The position numbers were made by a program, and so were the translations under genes. Positions 23,750 through 35,307 of a stretch of DNA of 64,000 nt are shown here, piece after piece. Position 1 is the first letter of the stretch. Every line of letters starts with the position of its first letter. A model generated the notes under the pieces. That model was not told the DNA's origin. It did no database searches and was given only the letters and a program-made list of their open reading frames with translations. The stretch comes from Humulus lupulus. Its lineage: Eukaryota > Streptophyta > Magnoliopsida > Rosales > Cannabaceae. The stretch lies in NCBI RefSeq assembly GCF_963169125.1, contig NC_084794.1, positions 71,707,665-71,771,664 of the forward strand, written 5' to 3'.

Positions 23750-25183
23750 CCGACCCTGCTAGAGTGGATTAAAGAAGGTCAATTGGTGGACGCTCAGTTA
23801 TAGGAGGTTAGGGAGAATGTCTTAACGGGAATAACTAAGGACTATTCTATTTCTGAGGTTGGTTTGCTTCGGTATCAGGGGCAGATTTGTGTTCCAGCTG
23901 ATGAAGGGATCAAACAAGAGATATTGGATGAGTCACATACGACGCTGTACTCACTTCATCCGGATACCATGAAGATGTACCAGGATCTACGGACATTATA
24001 TTGGTGGCCCGGGATGAAGAAGGATGTGGTGGATTACGTAGCCAGATGTTTAACTTATCAGCAGGTGAAGGCTGAGCATCAGCGACCAGCAGGGTTGCTT
24101 CAGCCTTTGGGTATTCCCGAGTGGAAATGGGAGGATATTACGATGGATTTTGTGGAAGGCTTACCCAAAACAACAGGGCTTCATGACTCAGTGTGGGTGA
24201 TAGTGGACATATACACCAAGTCAACCCATTTTCTTCTAGTGAGGTTGACATATACCGTGGATTAGTATGTAGAGTTGTATGTGAGAGAGATCGTACGTTT
24301 CCATGGGGTTCCTAAGTCTTTAGTGTCAGACTGGGATCTTATTTTTACCTCCAAGTTTTGGGAAAGTTTGCAGAAGGCTATGGGAACTCGGTTGAAGTTC
24401 AGCACAACCTTCCATCCTCAGACTGATGGACAGTCTGAGAGGACGATTCAGGTATTAGAGGATATGATTCTAGCATGTGTGATTGACTTCGAGGGATCTT
24501 GGAGTAAGTATCTTCCGTTGATTGAGTTTTCATATAACAATAGTTACCAGTCAATGATTGGGGTGGCTCCCTACGAGATGTTATATGGGAGGAAATGTAG
24601 ATCACCCATTCATTGGGATAAGGTGGGTGAGAGGAAGTATTTGGGGCTGGATATGGTTCAGAGGACAAATGAAGCTATTGAGAAGATCCGAGCTAGGATG
24701 CTCGCCTCACAGGGCAGACAGAAGAGCTACGTTGATCCCAAGCGTAGGGACGTGGAGTTCCAAGTTGGGGACCACGTGTTTCTCCGAGTATCACCACTGC
24801 GAGGGGTGAGGAGGTTTGGAAAGAAGGACAAGCTAAGCCCTAGCTTCATTGGACCTTTTGAGATCCTGGAAAGAATCGATCAGGTGGATTACAGGTTAGC
24901 CTTGCCACTGTTGTTGTCAGGAGTCCATGATGTATTCCATGTTTCTATGCTCCAGAAGTACGTCTCAGATGCGACACATGTGTTGAGGTATGAAGACTTG
25001 GAATTAAAGACAGATTTAGCTTATGAGGAGCAACCGGTTCAGATTTTGGACTGGAAGGATAAAGTACTACAGAATAAGACAATTCCTCTAGTTAAATTAT
25101 TGTGGAGGAATAGTAGGGTCGAAGAAGTGACCTGGGAGCTTGAGTCAGCGATGCGGGATCAATATCCTGAATTATTCACGTAA
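23750..25183 (+). pseudogene. Tekay-A integrase with C-terminal chromodomain
   Basis: The zinc-binding region has HTTLYSLHPD and CLTYQQVK, where the final Cys of the pair is Tyr. The catalytic Asp-Asp-Glu positions are seen at MDFVEGLPK, SDWDLIF and QSERTIQVLED. A GPFEILERIDQVDYRLALP segment and the chromodomain (EEQPVQILDWKDKV, then LWRNSRVEEVTWELES) end at PELFT. Chromodomains of this group are thought to steer integration to certain chromatin. Stops occur at about 23800 and 24263. The last 302 codons are open. Confidence 0.93.
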
Positions 25184-25206
25184 ATTTCGAGGACGAAATT
25201 CTCATT

Positions 25207-25219
25207 AGGAGGGGATAGT
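25207..25219 (+). other. Polypurine tract of Tekay-A
   Basis: AGGAGGGGATAGT directly precedes the 3' LTR start TGTAACGACC at 25220. The same tract precedes the Tekay-B LTR at 29185-29196. Confidence 0.9.
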
Positions 25220-27606
25220 TGTAACGACCCAAATTTACTAATAAGGCTTAAGGGCCTTGATTAGTGTGCCGGGAGGGCATAACTAGATTATATGTGATTT
25301 AAATGACTAAAAGCATGTTTATATTATTATTTGGATATCTGTGATGCATGACTATGTGTATTAGTATGCATGTAGGCCCTGATTAGGTTAGAAGGGCATA
25401 TTCGAAATTTTGGCCCGTTGAGGGCATAAATGTATATATCTGTGACAAATTGTTGAGACCACATTATTATGTGGATATATTTGTAGCTTGTGACTCTAGG
25501 CGATCCTAGTGAGCGGTTTAGCGAAAAAGTCACGGCGGGGATTTATACCCGGCTCGGGGCGAGCCTGGGGGTATTTTTGAGAATTTAAGAAGCATATGGG
25601 AGATTATTTGATATTGAGGAATACAATTGGTGATTAGTTAGGTGTTGGGAAGTAAGCGGTAAATATTAGAGACACTCAAGGAATTAGCGGGAATTGGGAG
25701 TAATGACTAAAATGCCCTTAGGATGTTTAAAAGCTTAGTTTTAGTTGGGAGGGTAGTTTGGTCTCATAGTGTTTAAAATCAGAGATAAGTGTTGTTTTTG
25801 GCTTTATTACCTTAGTGGAATATGCAGAAATCTTTAGAAGTCTGAAGAAAAGAAAGGAAAGAAGGAAAAAGAAATAGAAGTCTCTTCTCTCTCACGGTTT
25901 GGGATTCCTTCTTCAATTCTTGGGGCCTTTTGGAGCTAAAATTCAGAGGAGCTTTAGGCTAAGGCTTTACACTTGGGACCTTGATCAAGTTTGAGAGTTC
26001 AGCAGGGATTAGGCATCCAACTGAGGTAAGTTTCTAAGTTCTTCTCTTGTGTTTCTTGTTTTGGCTGAGATGGTTTTCTAAACTTGAGTTTTGGATGGAA
26101 TCAAGGGGGATAAGCTTGAGGAAGTGAAGGGCTTGAGGCTGAAAGGACACTAGGGATAATCTAGGTTAAGAGTCTCCATTGAAGGTATGAAATTCTAGCT
26201 CTAAAGTCCTGAAGTTTCTGTTGTTTTTTGTTGAGTTTTTGAGCTTTAAGCTCAACTATGGTGATTTCTTTATTTTGGGGTGCATGTGATTTAGCTTTGT
26301 ATGATTGGGTCATATGGGATGAGATATAGATGTTGGTAGGCTTGTTTTGGAGTTTGGTTAAGGTTTGGAAGGATTTTGGAGGGTTTTGGCTCGAGGAAGT
26401 TCGAAACTAGGGTGTTGTCTGGTTGTGACTAGCATTGTAGCGCTAGCCTTAGGGTGCTACAACGCTAGGCTTGGATGTTTGGGGGCATTTTTGGCTCTGT
26501 TTGTAGCGTTGTAGCGCCCACTTTAGGGTGCTGCAGTGCTACCCTATTCCCAGAAGGTGATTTTTGGGTTATTTCCTAGGGTTTTCGCCCGGGGGCTCGG
26601 GGTTTGATTCCAGCACCCCATTTGGTGGAATTAGGGCTTCCCGAGGGCTCGGGATTGGTCCCGAGGTTAGGTTTTTGGGATTGAAGTTTGGTGATGATTC
26701 TGATCTATGGCCGTGACTAGGTGTACGCTAGGGCTTGGAAGGGATCATGCTTGAGGGTTGTCATCATTGATCAAAGCTACCAAAATCCAAAGGTAAGAAA
26801 ACTGCACCCGGTTATGTGATTATGTTGGGACTAAGTGCTCCCTATATCTGTATGATGTCATAGATGGTATTATGCCATGGGACATGTGATAAACGTCTTA
26901 AGAGTGCCGTAGTCAATATTTGTGCACAGGGCGCGGCTCGGCAACTGGTAGCTGAGGACAGCTTGATATTCACTGAGCTCAGTTTAAGCGGGCCGAAGTC
27001 AGTGGGATAAATAGAAGGCGCGGCCTAAAGGCGTTGACCCTGGTTACCATATGTGAATTGGTTATTAGTATGAAATGATGAACTTGGTATGTTGAATACT
27101 TGATTATTATGAATATCTGGATTGTTGAGTATATGATTATACTGTGTGAGTTATCTGCTTGTTTGTTTGATGACTATGCTCTATTATTGTGTTTTCTTGC
27201 TGGGCCTTCGCTCACGGGTGCTACGTGGTGCAGGTAAAGGCAAGGGCAAAGTGGACCAGTCCTGAGATGGAGAGCTTTAGGCTGAATGTACATAGCCAGC
27301 TGATCGGCCGCCACGGTCGAGGTGTAGTACAGGACGGGAATAGCCTAAATGTTTGTTTCGCCCTTAGAGTGGCTAGTAGCTGTACTTTTATCCTGAAATT
27401 TTGTAAACTGTCTTTTAACGTTATTACTTTTGGGATCCCATGTAAAAATGTTTGATTATAAGAAATGTAGCTTTTGTGGCAAAAATATTTTAACCCTAGT
27501 TCAACTGTAGTTTTGGTAACACATTTATAACTAAATGACTTGATTAGTAAGTCTTGCACCTTTATAATCACACAGTGTAGCGGTCTTGGCTATCTAGGGC
27601 GTTACA
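25220..27606 (+). repeat. 3' LTR of Tekay-A, full length (2387 bp)
   Basis: It runs from TGTAACGACC to GGGCGTTACA and is followed by the GACAA target duplication. It holds the segment missing from the 5' LTR. A donor-like AAGGTAAGAAAACTGCACC occurs near 26792, and GTGCAGGTAAAGGCAAGG near 27226; both recur in other chromovirus LTRs of this window. A paired motif GTAGCGCTA/GTGCTACAACGCTA appears near 26430-26470. It has no credible ORF; the 88-aa frame at 27189-27455 is judged chance. Confidence 0.92.
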
Positions 27607-27946
27607 GACAAGTTTACTACTCAAAGTCATAAATGTGTTTTTGTGGGATATCTATTTGGTAAGAAGGGATGGAGTTTATTTGACCTTGAGAAAAAAGAGT
27701 TCTTTGTGTCAGAGATGTGAAGTCCTATGAAAATGTCTTTACTTTCTTGAATGTTGAAGCCCAACATCTTGCTCCTACTCTTGACAGTGATGTCCTTTAT
27801 ACTGATGAGTTTATTGATGATTTAGGTGATCATAGGACGATGAGTGAGGATGCCATCATTGCTCCTCAAATGGTCTTGCCCTCAGCTAGCACATCTTGTC
27901 TTGATGAGATTCCATCTTCACCATTCGAGCCTTCTCCACCTGCTTG
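27607..27946 (+). pseudogene. Ty1/copia integrase relic, part 2
   Basis: After the GACAA duplication the copia reading resumes: SHKCVFVGYLFGKKGWSLFD, then FFVSRDV and the acidic, Ser/Pro-rich stretch typical of the copia integrase-RT linker, to SSPFEPSPPA. A 1-nt frame change is seen near 27716. At about 27947 the copia sequence stops and chromovirus integrase begins, so RT and RNase H are lost. Together with 4928-5316 it is one split gene. Confidence 0.85.
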
Positions 27947-27954
27947 ATATAAAA

Positions 27955-29159
27955 GTACCAGGATATGAGAGTTTTATATTGGTGGCCTGGGATGAAGAAG
28001 GGCGTGACTGAGTACGTGGCAAGGTGCTTGACCTGTTAGCATGTCAAGGCAGAGCTTTAGAGGCCAGTAGGGCTGTTACAGCCTATAGATATCCCAGATT
28101 GAAAGTGGGAGGACATCATGATGGATTTCATGGAAGGATTGCCCAGGACAGTGGGCCATCATGATTCAATTTGGGTCATCGTGGATCGGTATATGAAATC
28201 AACCCACTTTCTACCAGTGAGGATGAATTGCATGGTGATCAGTATGCAGATCTCTATGTGAGTGAGTTAGTTGGCCTTTATGGGACTCCAAGGTCTATCA
28301 TGTCTGATAGAGACCCTATCTTTCCTTCCATGTTTTGGAGAAGTTCACAGAGGGCGATGGGTACACAGCTAAAGTTCAATACAACTTAACATCCTAAAAA
28401 AATGGTCAGTCTGGGAGGACTATCCAAATATTGGAGGACATGGTGAGAGCATGTGTATTGGACTTTGAAGGGTCCTGGAGTAAATATTTACCTCTGATAG
28501 AGTTTTCCTATAACAAAAGTTACCAATCGACTATTGGAGTGGCATCTTAAGAGATGTTGTGTGGTAGGAAGTGTAGATCACCCATTCACTGGGATGAGAC
28601 GGGGGAGAGGAGATATTCAAGTCCTGAGGTGTTTCAAAGGACCACTGAGGCTATTGAGAAGATTAGAGCGCGGATGCTCGAGTCTCAGAGCAGACAGAAG
28701 AGTTATTCAGACCAAAAGTGGAGGAACGTGGAGTTCTAACTGGGAGACTATGTCTTCCTTAGGGTTTCACCACTGAGAGGGGTGAAGAGATTTGGGAAGA
28801 AAGGCAAGTTGAGCCCTGGGTTTGTGGAACCATTTGAGATCCTGAAGTGGATCGATCAATTCGCCTATAGGTTGGACTTACCCCCTGCACTGTCTAGTGT
28901 GCACAATGTATTTCATATTTCCATGGTGAGGAAGTATGTATCAGATGAGACTCATGTATTGAGTTATGAGGATCTGGAACTGGAGCCAGATTTTTCCTAT
29001 GAGGAGCAACCAATTCAGATTTTAGACAAGAAGGACAAGGTCCTGAGGAAAAAGACTATACCTTTAGTTAAGGTATTATGGAGGAACAGCAAGGTCGGGA
29101 AAGCGACCTGGGAGCTGGAGGTAGATTTGCAGACTCAGTATCTTGAGATGTTCACGTAA
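27955..29159 (+). pseudogene. Tekay-B integrase and chromodomain remnant
   Basis: The sequence begins inside the integrase zinc finger (a YQDMRVLYWWPGMKK-like start) and shows the core (DFMEGLPRTVGHHDS, SDRDPIFPSMFW) and the chromodomain (EEQPIQILDKKDKV, KTIPLVKVLWRNSKV). It ends in EMFT before the polypurine tract. It is parallel to Tekay-A 23990-25183. Several stops and frameshifts (about 28035, 28387-28400, 28550, 28738) break it. Gag, protease and RT are missing. Confidence 0.9.
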
Positions 29160-29184
29160 AATTTCGAGGACGAAATTTTTGTTA

Positions 29185-29852
29185 GGAGGGGATAGTTGTA
29201 ACGTCCTAAATTACCGAATAAGGCTTAGTGCCTTGATTAGGGGACTAGGATGACAATATATGGAATTATATGCTTATATGAGTTATATTTGTGCATAATT
29301 ATGTGATTATGTGAGTTATATGATAATATAATTAGATATGCATGTTTAGGAGTATTAGATATGCATGTGGGCCCCGTTATGGGCATAATTGCATATATGT
29401 GCATATATGTGGTATATGTGAGAGACCACATTATTATGTGGGTTTATCTAGGTTACTTAGCACGAGACGATCCTAGGGAGCAAGTTAGCGGGAAAGTCAC
29501 AATGGGACCCAATACCCGACTCGGGGCGAGTCAAGGGGTATTGTGGGTAACTAATACATTATCGGGTTATCGGGTAACGGGAATAAGTATTCGAGGATAT
29601 ATTTGGAGTCAATGAGATTAAGAGGGAATACCGGGGATTTCGACCATTTTTCCCTCTGGGACGTTTTTGGTACCCCGAGCATCAGGATTAGCTTAAGTTA
29701 CTTAAGCCTTAAAAAAACAAAATCAAACACTCAAACATTCTTTTAGACACTCACCCAACCGACTCTCTCTTTTTCTAATTCTCTCTCAACTTTTCTAAGT
29801 GAATTCTTTGAGAATTAAGGAGATTTTTGGGCTGAAAGCTTGGGAATTGAAC
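29185..29852 (+). repeat. Tekay-B polypurine tract and truncated 3' LTR
   Basis: AGGAGGGGATAGT (29185-29196) is followed by an LTR start TGTAACGTCC at 29197. The LTR matches 38682 onward (GATCCTAGGGAGCAAGTTAG, then a GACTCGGGGCGAGTCAAGG block) for about 650 bp and stops near 29852, where Tat-4 sequence begins. The rest of this LTR is not seen downstream in the window. Confidence 0.85.
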
Positions 29853-31010
29853 ATAAATCTCTGGACGACGAGTGTGCCGGGAAAGGAGCTAAAGGACATC
29901 CCACCTCGGGGGTCGCTGGTCACCAACTGCGATGGTCCCACTCTCGTCAGTCACCACCATGCTTTCCTCGCAGAACATCGGGACCCCACGTCTCATGACA
30001 TCAATGTTAGTAAGCTTGACCATCGAAAAGCCTCACTCATCGACGCGTTCAATGGGCAGGGATGGATTTGTTACATTCAGAAACTAATGGGCGCCCAAAA
30101 AGCTGCAAAGTTGTAGAGTATGGTTAGAAAGAAGAAAGTTTGCGTTCTTACACTCTGCCGCCACTCTGGTTTGTAGAAACTCAAGGCGCTCCTAGTACTC
30201 GACCACGCCGTCGAACGAGTACGGGCACCTATCAAAAACAAGACACGAGTTAGAAAAATACAAATCAAGTATAGTCAAGTGACCCCCAACACCCTCGTGG
30301 AGAAGCTCCCAGGTCACCAATGGCGAGGAGTCCCACACAGGATGGCGGGAATAACACCCCAATGCTCCTAAGTAGTATCTCAAGATGAAGGGGAGTAACA
30401 TACTTACCAACTCTACTAAAGACTCTGTGGGTGGAGTTGATACCCCTCGTGAACAAGTATCTGTGAGGGTACTCCTCGGCATTGGACTTCTCGATGACAA
30501 CTAAGTTTGACACTTCGCTCTGAATATGAAGGTGGTAGAATCCATATGTCCTCCCATTTGGATTGAATTGAAGGTGATATAGATAATGAATCTCTCAAGG
30601 CTTAGGAGGAACCCAGCCTAAGCTGCAGTATAGTACATGAAGTCCAAGCATAATTGATAGGTGTTGGGCGTTAGCTGGAATGGCACCACCTAAAAATATT
30701 TGGCAACACTAGCCAAGTAATTGTGCATTGAGATAATGGCTCCAGGGTCACCGTGTCTAGGAAACTTTCTAGCCCTTCGGGGGGCTATTTGGATGCTCGC
30801 AGGGCCTAGGAAACTTGCACTCATGACAGAAGGACTATAAGAAAAGTCTCCATCGATTGATGATGGTGGCGTGTTGCGAACCCACCTAGCGATAAAGGAA
30901 GAATCCAAATTGGATGATGAACCTGACTCAACAATCGCAAGATGAACAGAACCTCGCCTCTGGTGAACCAGATTCTAAGAAGGTTGTTGGGGAACCATAA
31001 AGACAATCAA
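29853..31010 (-). pseudogene. Tat-4 antisense extra gene, remnant
   Basis: On the minus strand the fragments read HNYLASVAKYF, VVPFQLTPNTYQL, GFYHLHIQSEVSNLVV and YLFTRGINSTHRVFSRV, the same order of motifs as in Tat-1, Tat-2 and Tat-3. The last fragment meets a consensus donor GTAAGTATG at 30407. A pyrimidine-rich acceptor TTTTTGATAG ends at 30229, giving a 179-nt phase-1 intron at the shared position. Stops and frameshifts are frequent (about 30690, 30600, 30500). The coiled-coil end is missing or unrecognisable. It is a gene relic and its protein function is unknown. Confidence 0.65.
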
Positions 31011-31339
31011 AAGGATACCTGAAATAAGCAACATTCAAAGAGTCACTACCATCAAACCACAAAAATATTCTACATGACTAGCTCGCTCTCCGCGAGCGAA
31101 AAGCGTGACAATCCGCTAAGGAAAATTCACAAAAATATTAATAGTACCTCGTCCGTCACTCCCGGGAAGTTGCCAAGGAGGCCCGAGGCCTCAGTGGCTT
31201 AATTGAGGGACGACACCTTAAGATGGTGGAACAACCTCTATTGACAAAGTGGAAACTTCACTCATGCCCATTGCCACACGAGGAATAGGAAAGTCGAGCA
31301 ATAAATTCCCAGGAGACAAGGGCATGGCCTCTGTGTACC

Positions 31340-31770
31340 AAGGGTGCCCCTCGCCTACACATGCACACGCCAATGCGCGCCTCTCTCAAGGTGCACTCTA
31401 CTTTCCAGAAGCGCACCCCTTGCCAAGTGCATGTCCTAGTACCTGCGAGTGCACCTAGCGCACCAGTCGCACCCCCTCACCTACCAAGCGTGACTCGCTA
31501 GCCAGTCGCTCCCCCTCACTAACCAGGCGTGCCCCGCTTGCCAGTGGCACCTGTTCACCTCGCTCGCCAGTTGTGCCTGTTCACCCGTTGCGCATTCACA
31601 CCATCTAGGCACGGCTCGCTCGTCAACCATGCCCTGTCGCTAGGCACACCCCACTCATCATCTGTGCCCCTCGCACCCAAAGGCCACATGTCATTCGCCC
31701 CTTGTGACACAATTTCCCTTGCACCCAAAGGCCACCGTCGCTCGCCCTGCGCTCCCAAGGGCCACCGTCG
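31340..31770. repeat. GC-rich degenerate repeat region (Tat-4)
   Basis: Words such as CTCGCCAGT, GCACCC and CACCCAAAGGCCAC recur irregularly; the last occurs about three times in 31670-31770. Open frames on both strands here come from composition. It sits upstream of the Tat-4 antisense gene fragments. The flanking stretches 31011-31339 and 31771-32180 show nothing I can assign. Confidence 0.5.
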
Positions 31771-32181
31771 CTAATCGACTCTCCATAGCCGAATCTGAAG
31801 CTCAAAGGTGCCCCAAATTGCCCCAATGGCTAATGTAGGCAACCCAAGAGGCAATTGCATCAAGATATATCCTAAATCTACCTATTCCACTCAATTTATA
31901 CCATTAATTTCATGGGTCAAGTAAGAAATAGAGAAATCATCCAAGAACACTCAAGAACACATGCATTAAAAAAAATCAAGTGGATTTCTCACAATGCACA
32001 AAATTAATGGGCAAGGAAGCTTACCATGATGAAGAGAACGCTTGTGGAAGATGACCCAATGGCGAGAGATGTGACCCCAATGGTAGGAGAAGACCAAATG
32101 GGGAGGGCGGCTAGCTTGTGAGGGAAATGAAGATGGAAAAATCCTTGGAGCGAGTTCTTAATGAAGTGGGAAAATCATCAC

Positions 32182-32190
32182 CTTTATAGG
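32182..32190 (-). promoter_or_regulatory. Possible TATA box of the Tat-4 antisense gene
   Basis: The minus strand reads CCTATAAAGG, upstream of the minus-strand gene relic. The context resembles the Tat-3 leader, where a minus-strand TATAAATAGG lies upstream of the antisense gene. Nearby 32191-32440 holds no gene. The support is position and resemblance only. Confidence 0.35.
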
Positions 32191-32439
32191 CCTCTTTGGC
32201 TACCACTTCATCTCGATGCTCCGACAACTAAGTTGTTGCCCAGGAAAAAGGAAAGAAGATGGCTTGCCACTTCTGATCAAACAAAAAATAAAGTAAGTGA
32301 ATGTGCATGGTTCCTCCCCCATCGCTACCTTAAAAAGGAGTGCCTAGATGGCTCCTTACCACCGCATGTGAATGAACTGTTAATGTGGGACCCACTTGCT
32401 TTCGATGGTAAAGGAAGTGTTCGACGCTCAAGATGACTT

Positions 32440-32908
32440 CTCAAAGTAGAAAACTCGTGAATAAAACCAATTGAAAGCCAATGCATGGGCTCCCATAGCA
32501 ATTGCCCGGGCCCTCGTCACCTGTCGCTGGTTGTTGATCGTTGCTCAACACATCACCAAAGGCGACCGCGGTCAGCTACACTGAAAGATTTGGGGATTGA
32601 ATCCCCTTATCACAACCAGATCACACCGGTACGAGCTGAGCATTCGTCCCATCAAAAATCCCACCCGTCTAGAAACCCCTCATTCACTGAGCTTTTGCAT
32701 AGTAAACGCAGTATTGGTCTATAATTAACAATGATTCCCGGTCTATAAATGTGAGCTAGTTATGCGCCATCAGAAGAAGAACTCACCACCAAGAATCCAG
32801 CTTACACTCCCAATGACCAGCATTACAAAGCTCACACAAACCCTCTCAACGAAAATGATCAGAATACGGGCAAAAGTTAGAAAGCAATAGTGGAGGAGAA
32901 GCAAATTC
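32440..32908 (+). repeat. Possible Tat-4 LTR part with plus-strand TATA box
   Basis: A plus-strand GTCTATAAATG at 32741-32751 lies to the right of the antisense gene, as in Tat-3 and Tat-5, where the 3' LTR carries the gag-pol promoter in this orientation. I could not fix the LTR start or a polypurine tract. The segment is split by solo LTR C at 32909. Confidence 0.35.
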
Positions 32909-35307
32909 TATAACTTGCCAAACTCGTAAATAGGGCTTAATGCCTAGATTAGCGTGCCGAGAGGGCCAAATTGGATTTGTATGTGAAATGAATTGAATAT
33001 ATGTGTGATTATGTGAAATATATGAGTTATTTTATGATATGACTGCTTATGCATGTTTATGTGCATTGAATATGCTTGTGGGCCCGTTTTCGTTGAAAGG
33101 GGCATTTTCGTAATTTTGACCCATTAAGGGTATAATTGTAATTATATGTGTTTTGTGATTGAGACTACATTATTATGTGGATATATTTGCGATAATTGGC
33201 TTAAGTCGATCCTTATGAGCAACTTAGTGGAAAAGTCACAATGGGGATTTATACCCGACTCGGGGTGTGCTAAGGGGTATTTTGGTAATTTTCCATATGT
33301 GGGGGAATTATTGGAGAATTTTGGAAGAAACATCAATATTTGGAGGGTTAGTAATTTAATTTGGAACTTAGGGTATTATTTTGAGGTTTAATGGGGTTTG
33401 TAGAAAAATGACCTCGGTACCCTTGAAGGTTGCCTTGGTGGTTAATTGTTGGTAGGGGTAATATGGTCATTTGACCTATGCACTAGAGTAATGGGTAGCA
33501 ACCCTTGGGAAAACACTTGCACGTATTTTTCCCTTTCCCTTGGTTCTCTCTTGATATGCTTTTGGTGCTAAGGAAAGGTCTTGAAACAAAGATTTTTTGG
33601 AGATTTGAGGAAGCTTGGAGGGATTTGAGCAGCAAGGGAAGGAGCTAGGAGTTGCCAAGGTCTTACTAGATTGAGAATTTTTGAAATTCAGAGGTAAACT
33701 GTCATCCTTTGATTTTCTTTCTTGCTTCATGGTGTGTTCTTTAATTTTGGGAGTTTGAGATTTTTAAGCTGAAATTGAAGTGCATAGAGTTAGGATTTGG
33801 GTGTACTCAGTTTTGAAATAAGTTTTGTTGCTTTGAACTTTGGTATACTGCTAGATTGTTGTGATTTGGGTTTAATATTTTCGAATTTGGTTGATGGAAG
33901 CTTGAATTCTAAGCTCGAACATGTCAATTGTTGGTGTGTTGTAGATTTGATGAGTTTTGGTGCATTTCAGGGAGTTGGTTATGTTGGTAATAGTTTGTTT
34001 GGGATGTATCAGCCGTTTTGTGGTCACAAATTTGTTGGAAAGTCTGTTTGGGGTCAATTTTCTAGGTCTGGTATCCAGGGGAATCGCAGACTTAAGAATT
34101 GGGGAAGAACTCTTAAGTTTTGGGCTCATTTTGTGTTTCTGGCGACCTAGAGTGATCGCGCTAGTGTCCAAAAAACCATGGTATTTGATTTCAATTTGGG
34201 TTTCATGGTCTTTGGCGCGCCCGCACTGGGGTAGGGCGCGATCGCGCTAGTACCGCAAAAACCCCAAAGTTTTCTATGGGCGCAACCGCATCAAGTGCCC
34301 AAAAACTATTTTTTTGGCTAACTTAGGATTAGGGCTCGGGAGTTCAGGAATCCATTTTGGGGCCCACTTATGGGCTCAGGTGACGTTTCTAACGTCCTGA
34401 CATCTGGTAATAGTAGTGGTATGATTGGGGTTTGGAGTGAGCCTCAGGATTTTGATTCAATCCATAATAAGAGAATGTTTGTGTTGTGACTAGATTACCA
34501 CAAGGCTCGAGATTGGGATCGTACTTGAAGCCGTATCGTCATTCGCACGTAAACTCGAGGTAAGAAAACTGCACCCATGTTGAAATTAGGGCTTGAGCCC
34601 CCGTGATTGAACATGGTTATAATTTTGTTTTGAAATGTTTGTTTGAGCATGAATAACTGTGCTTTACATAGTTGAGTTATGTATCCAATGTATGTCTATT
34701 TATACCTGGAAGTGCGCTACGCAATCGTACAACCCTATGGCCGCTTGAAATGAGACTAGGGCGTGAGTTACACTTGTCTGACTAATGTCTTTCTGAATGA
34801 AGCATATGGTCACATAAATAAATTGAATATTGTTGAATTTTGTTTATAATTATTAAGCAAGCTATTTATAATTGTAATCTGTTTGTATGATTGATTGAGT
34901 TTTATTGTTGGGCCTTGGCTCACGGTGCTACGTGGTGCAAGTAAGAGCAAGGAGAAGCTAGACAAACAATGTGCTGGAGAGCTTCAGGGGCAGTGTGTAC
35001 ATAGGCAAGCTGCTCGACCGCCACAATCAAGACTTCTTTTGGAAAGCTAGGGTTTAGTAGTCTTGCCGCTTAGGACGATTGTCATGTACTTTGTTTATTT
35101 TCCCTTGTATCAATTATAAACTTTTTTTTTGGGATCCAGTATATATATCAAATCCTTTAATGAAAAGCAGCAATCATTTGGCCAAAAAATTTATAACAAA
35201 TTTTTAATTAACCCTAACTACACGTTTTAATCCAAATGACTCGATTAACGAGTCTCACGCAATTTTAAACACACAGTGTAACTGTCCTGGTTTAGTAGGG
35301 CATTACA
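32909..35307 (+). mobile_element. Chromovirus solo LTR C (2.4 kb)
   Basis: It begins TATAACTTGCC (TG mutated to TA) and ends GGGCATTACA. It follows the chromovirus LTR plan: a first block AAATAGGGCTTAATGCC, a GACTCGGGG block near 33255, a GAGGTAAGAAAACTGCACCC block at 34557 and a GGGCCTTGGCTCACGGTGC block at 34910. The 6-bp word AAATTC flanks it (32903-32908 and 35308-35313), containing the expected 5-bp duplication. No primer site follows, so it is a solo LTR. It holds no gene. Confidence 0.87.

Larger units (their letters stand above)
5317..27606 (+). mobile_element. Chromovirus Tekay-A (Ty3/gypsy), interrupted by nested elements
   Basis: The element has a TGTAACGACC...GGCGTTACA LTR at each end, an initiator-Met-type primer site, gag, protease, RT, RNase H, integrase with C-terminal chromodomain, and a polypurine tract. 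A perfect 5-bp target duplication GACAA flanks it (5312-5316 and 27607-27611) and restores the copia integrase reading when removed. The 5' LTR is shortened by an internal deletion. The internal region is split at 6102 by solo LTR S copy 2, which holds Tat-1. Multiple stops, one frameshift and catalytic-residue changes show it is inactive. By eye the comparable LTR parts differ at roughly 30 of about 680 positions. Confidence 0.93.

Noticed and set aside
32161..32436. 91-aa plus-strand frame
   Set aside because: There is no motif, it overlaps a likely leader or promoter of the Tat-4 antisense gene, and the composition is not distinctive.
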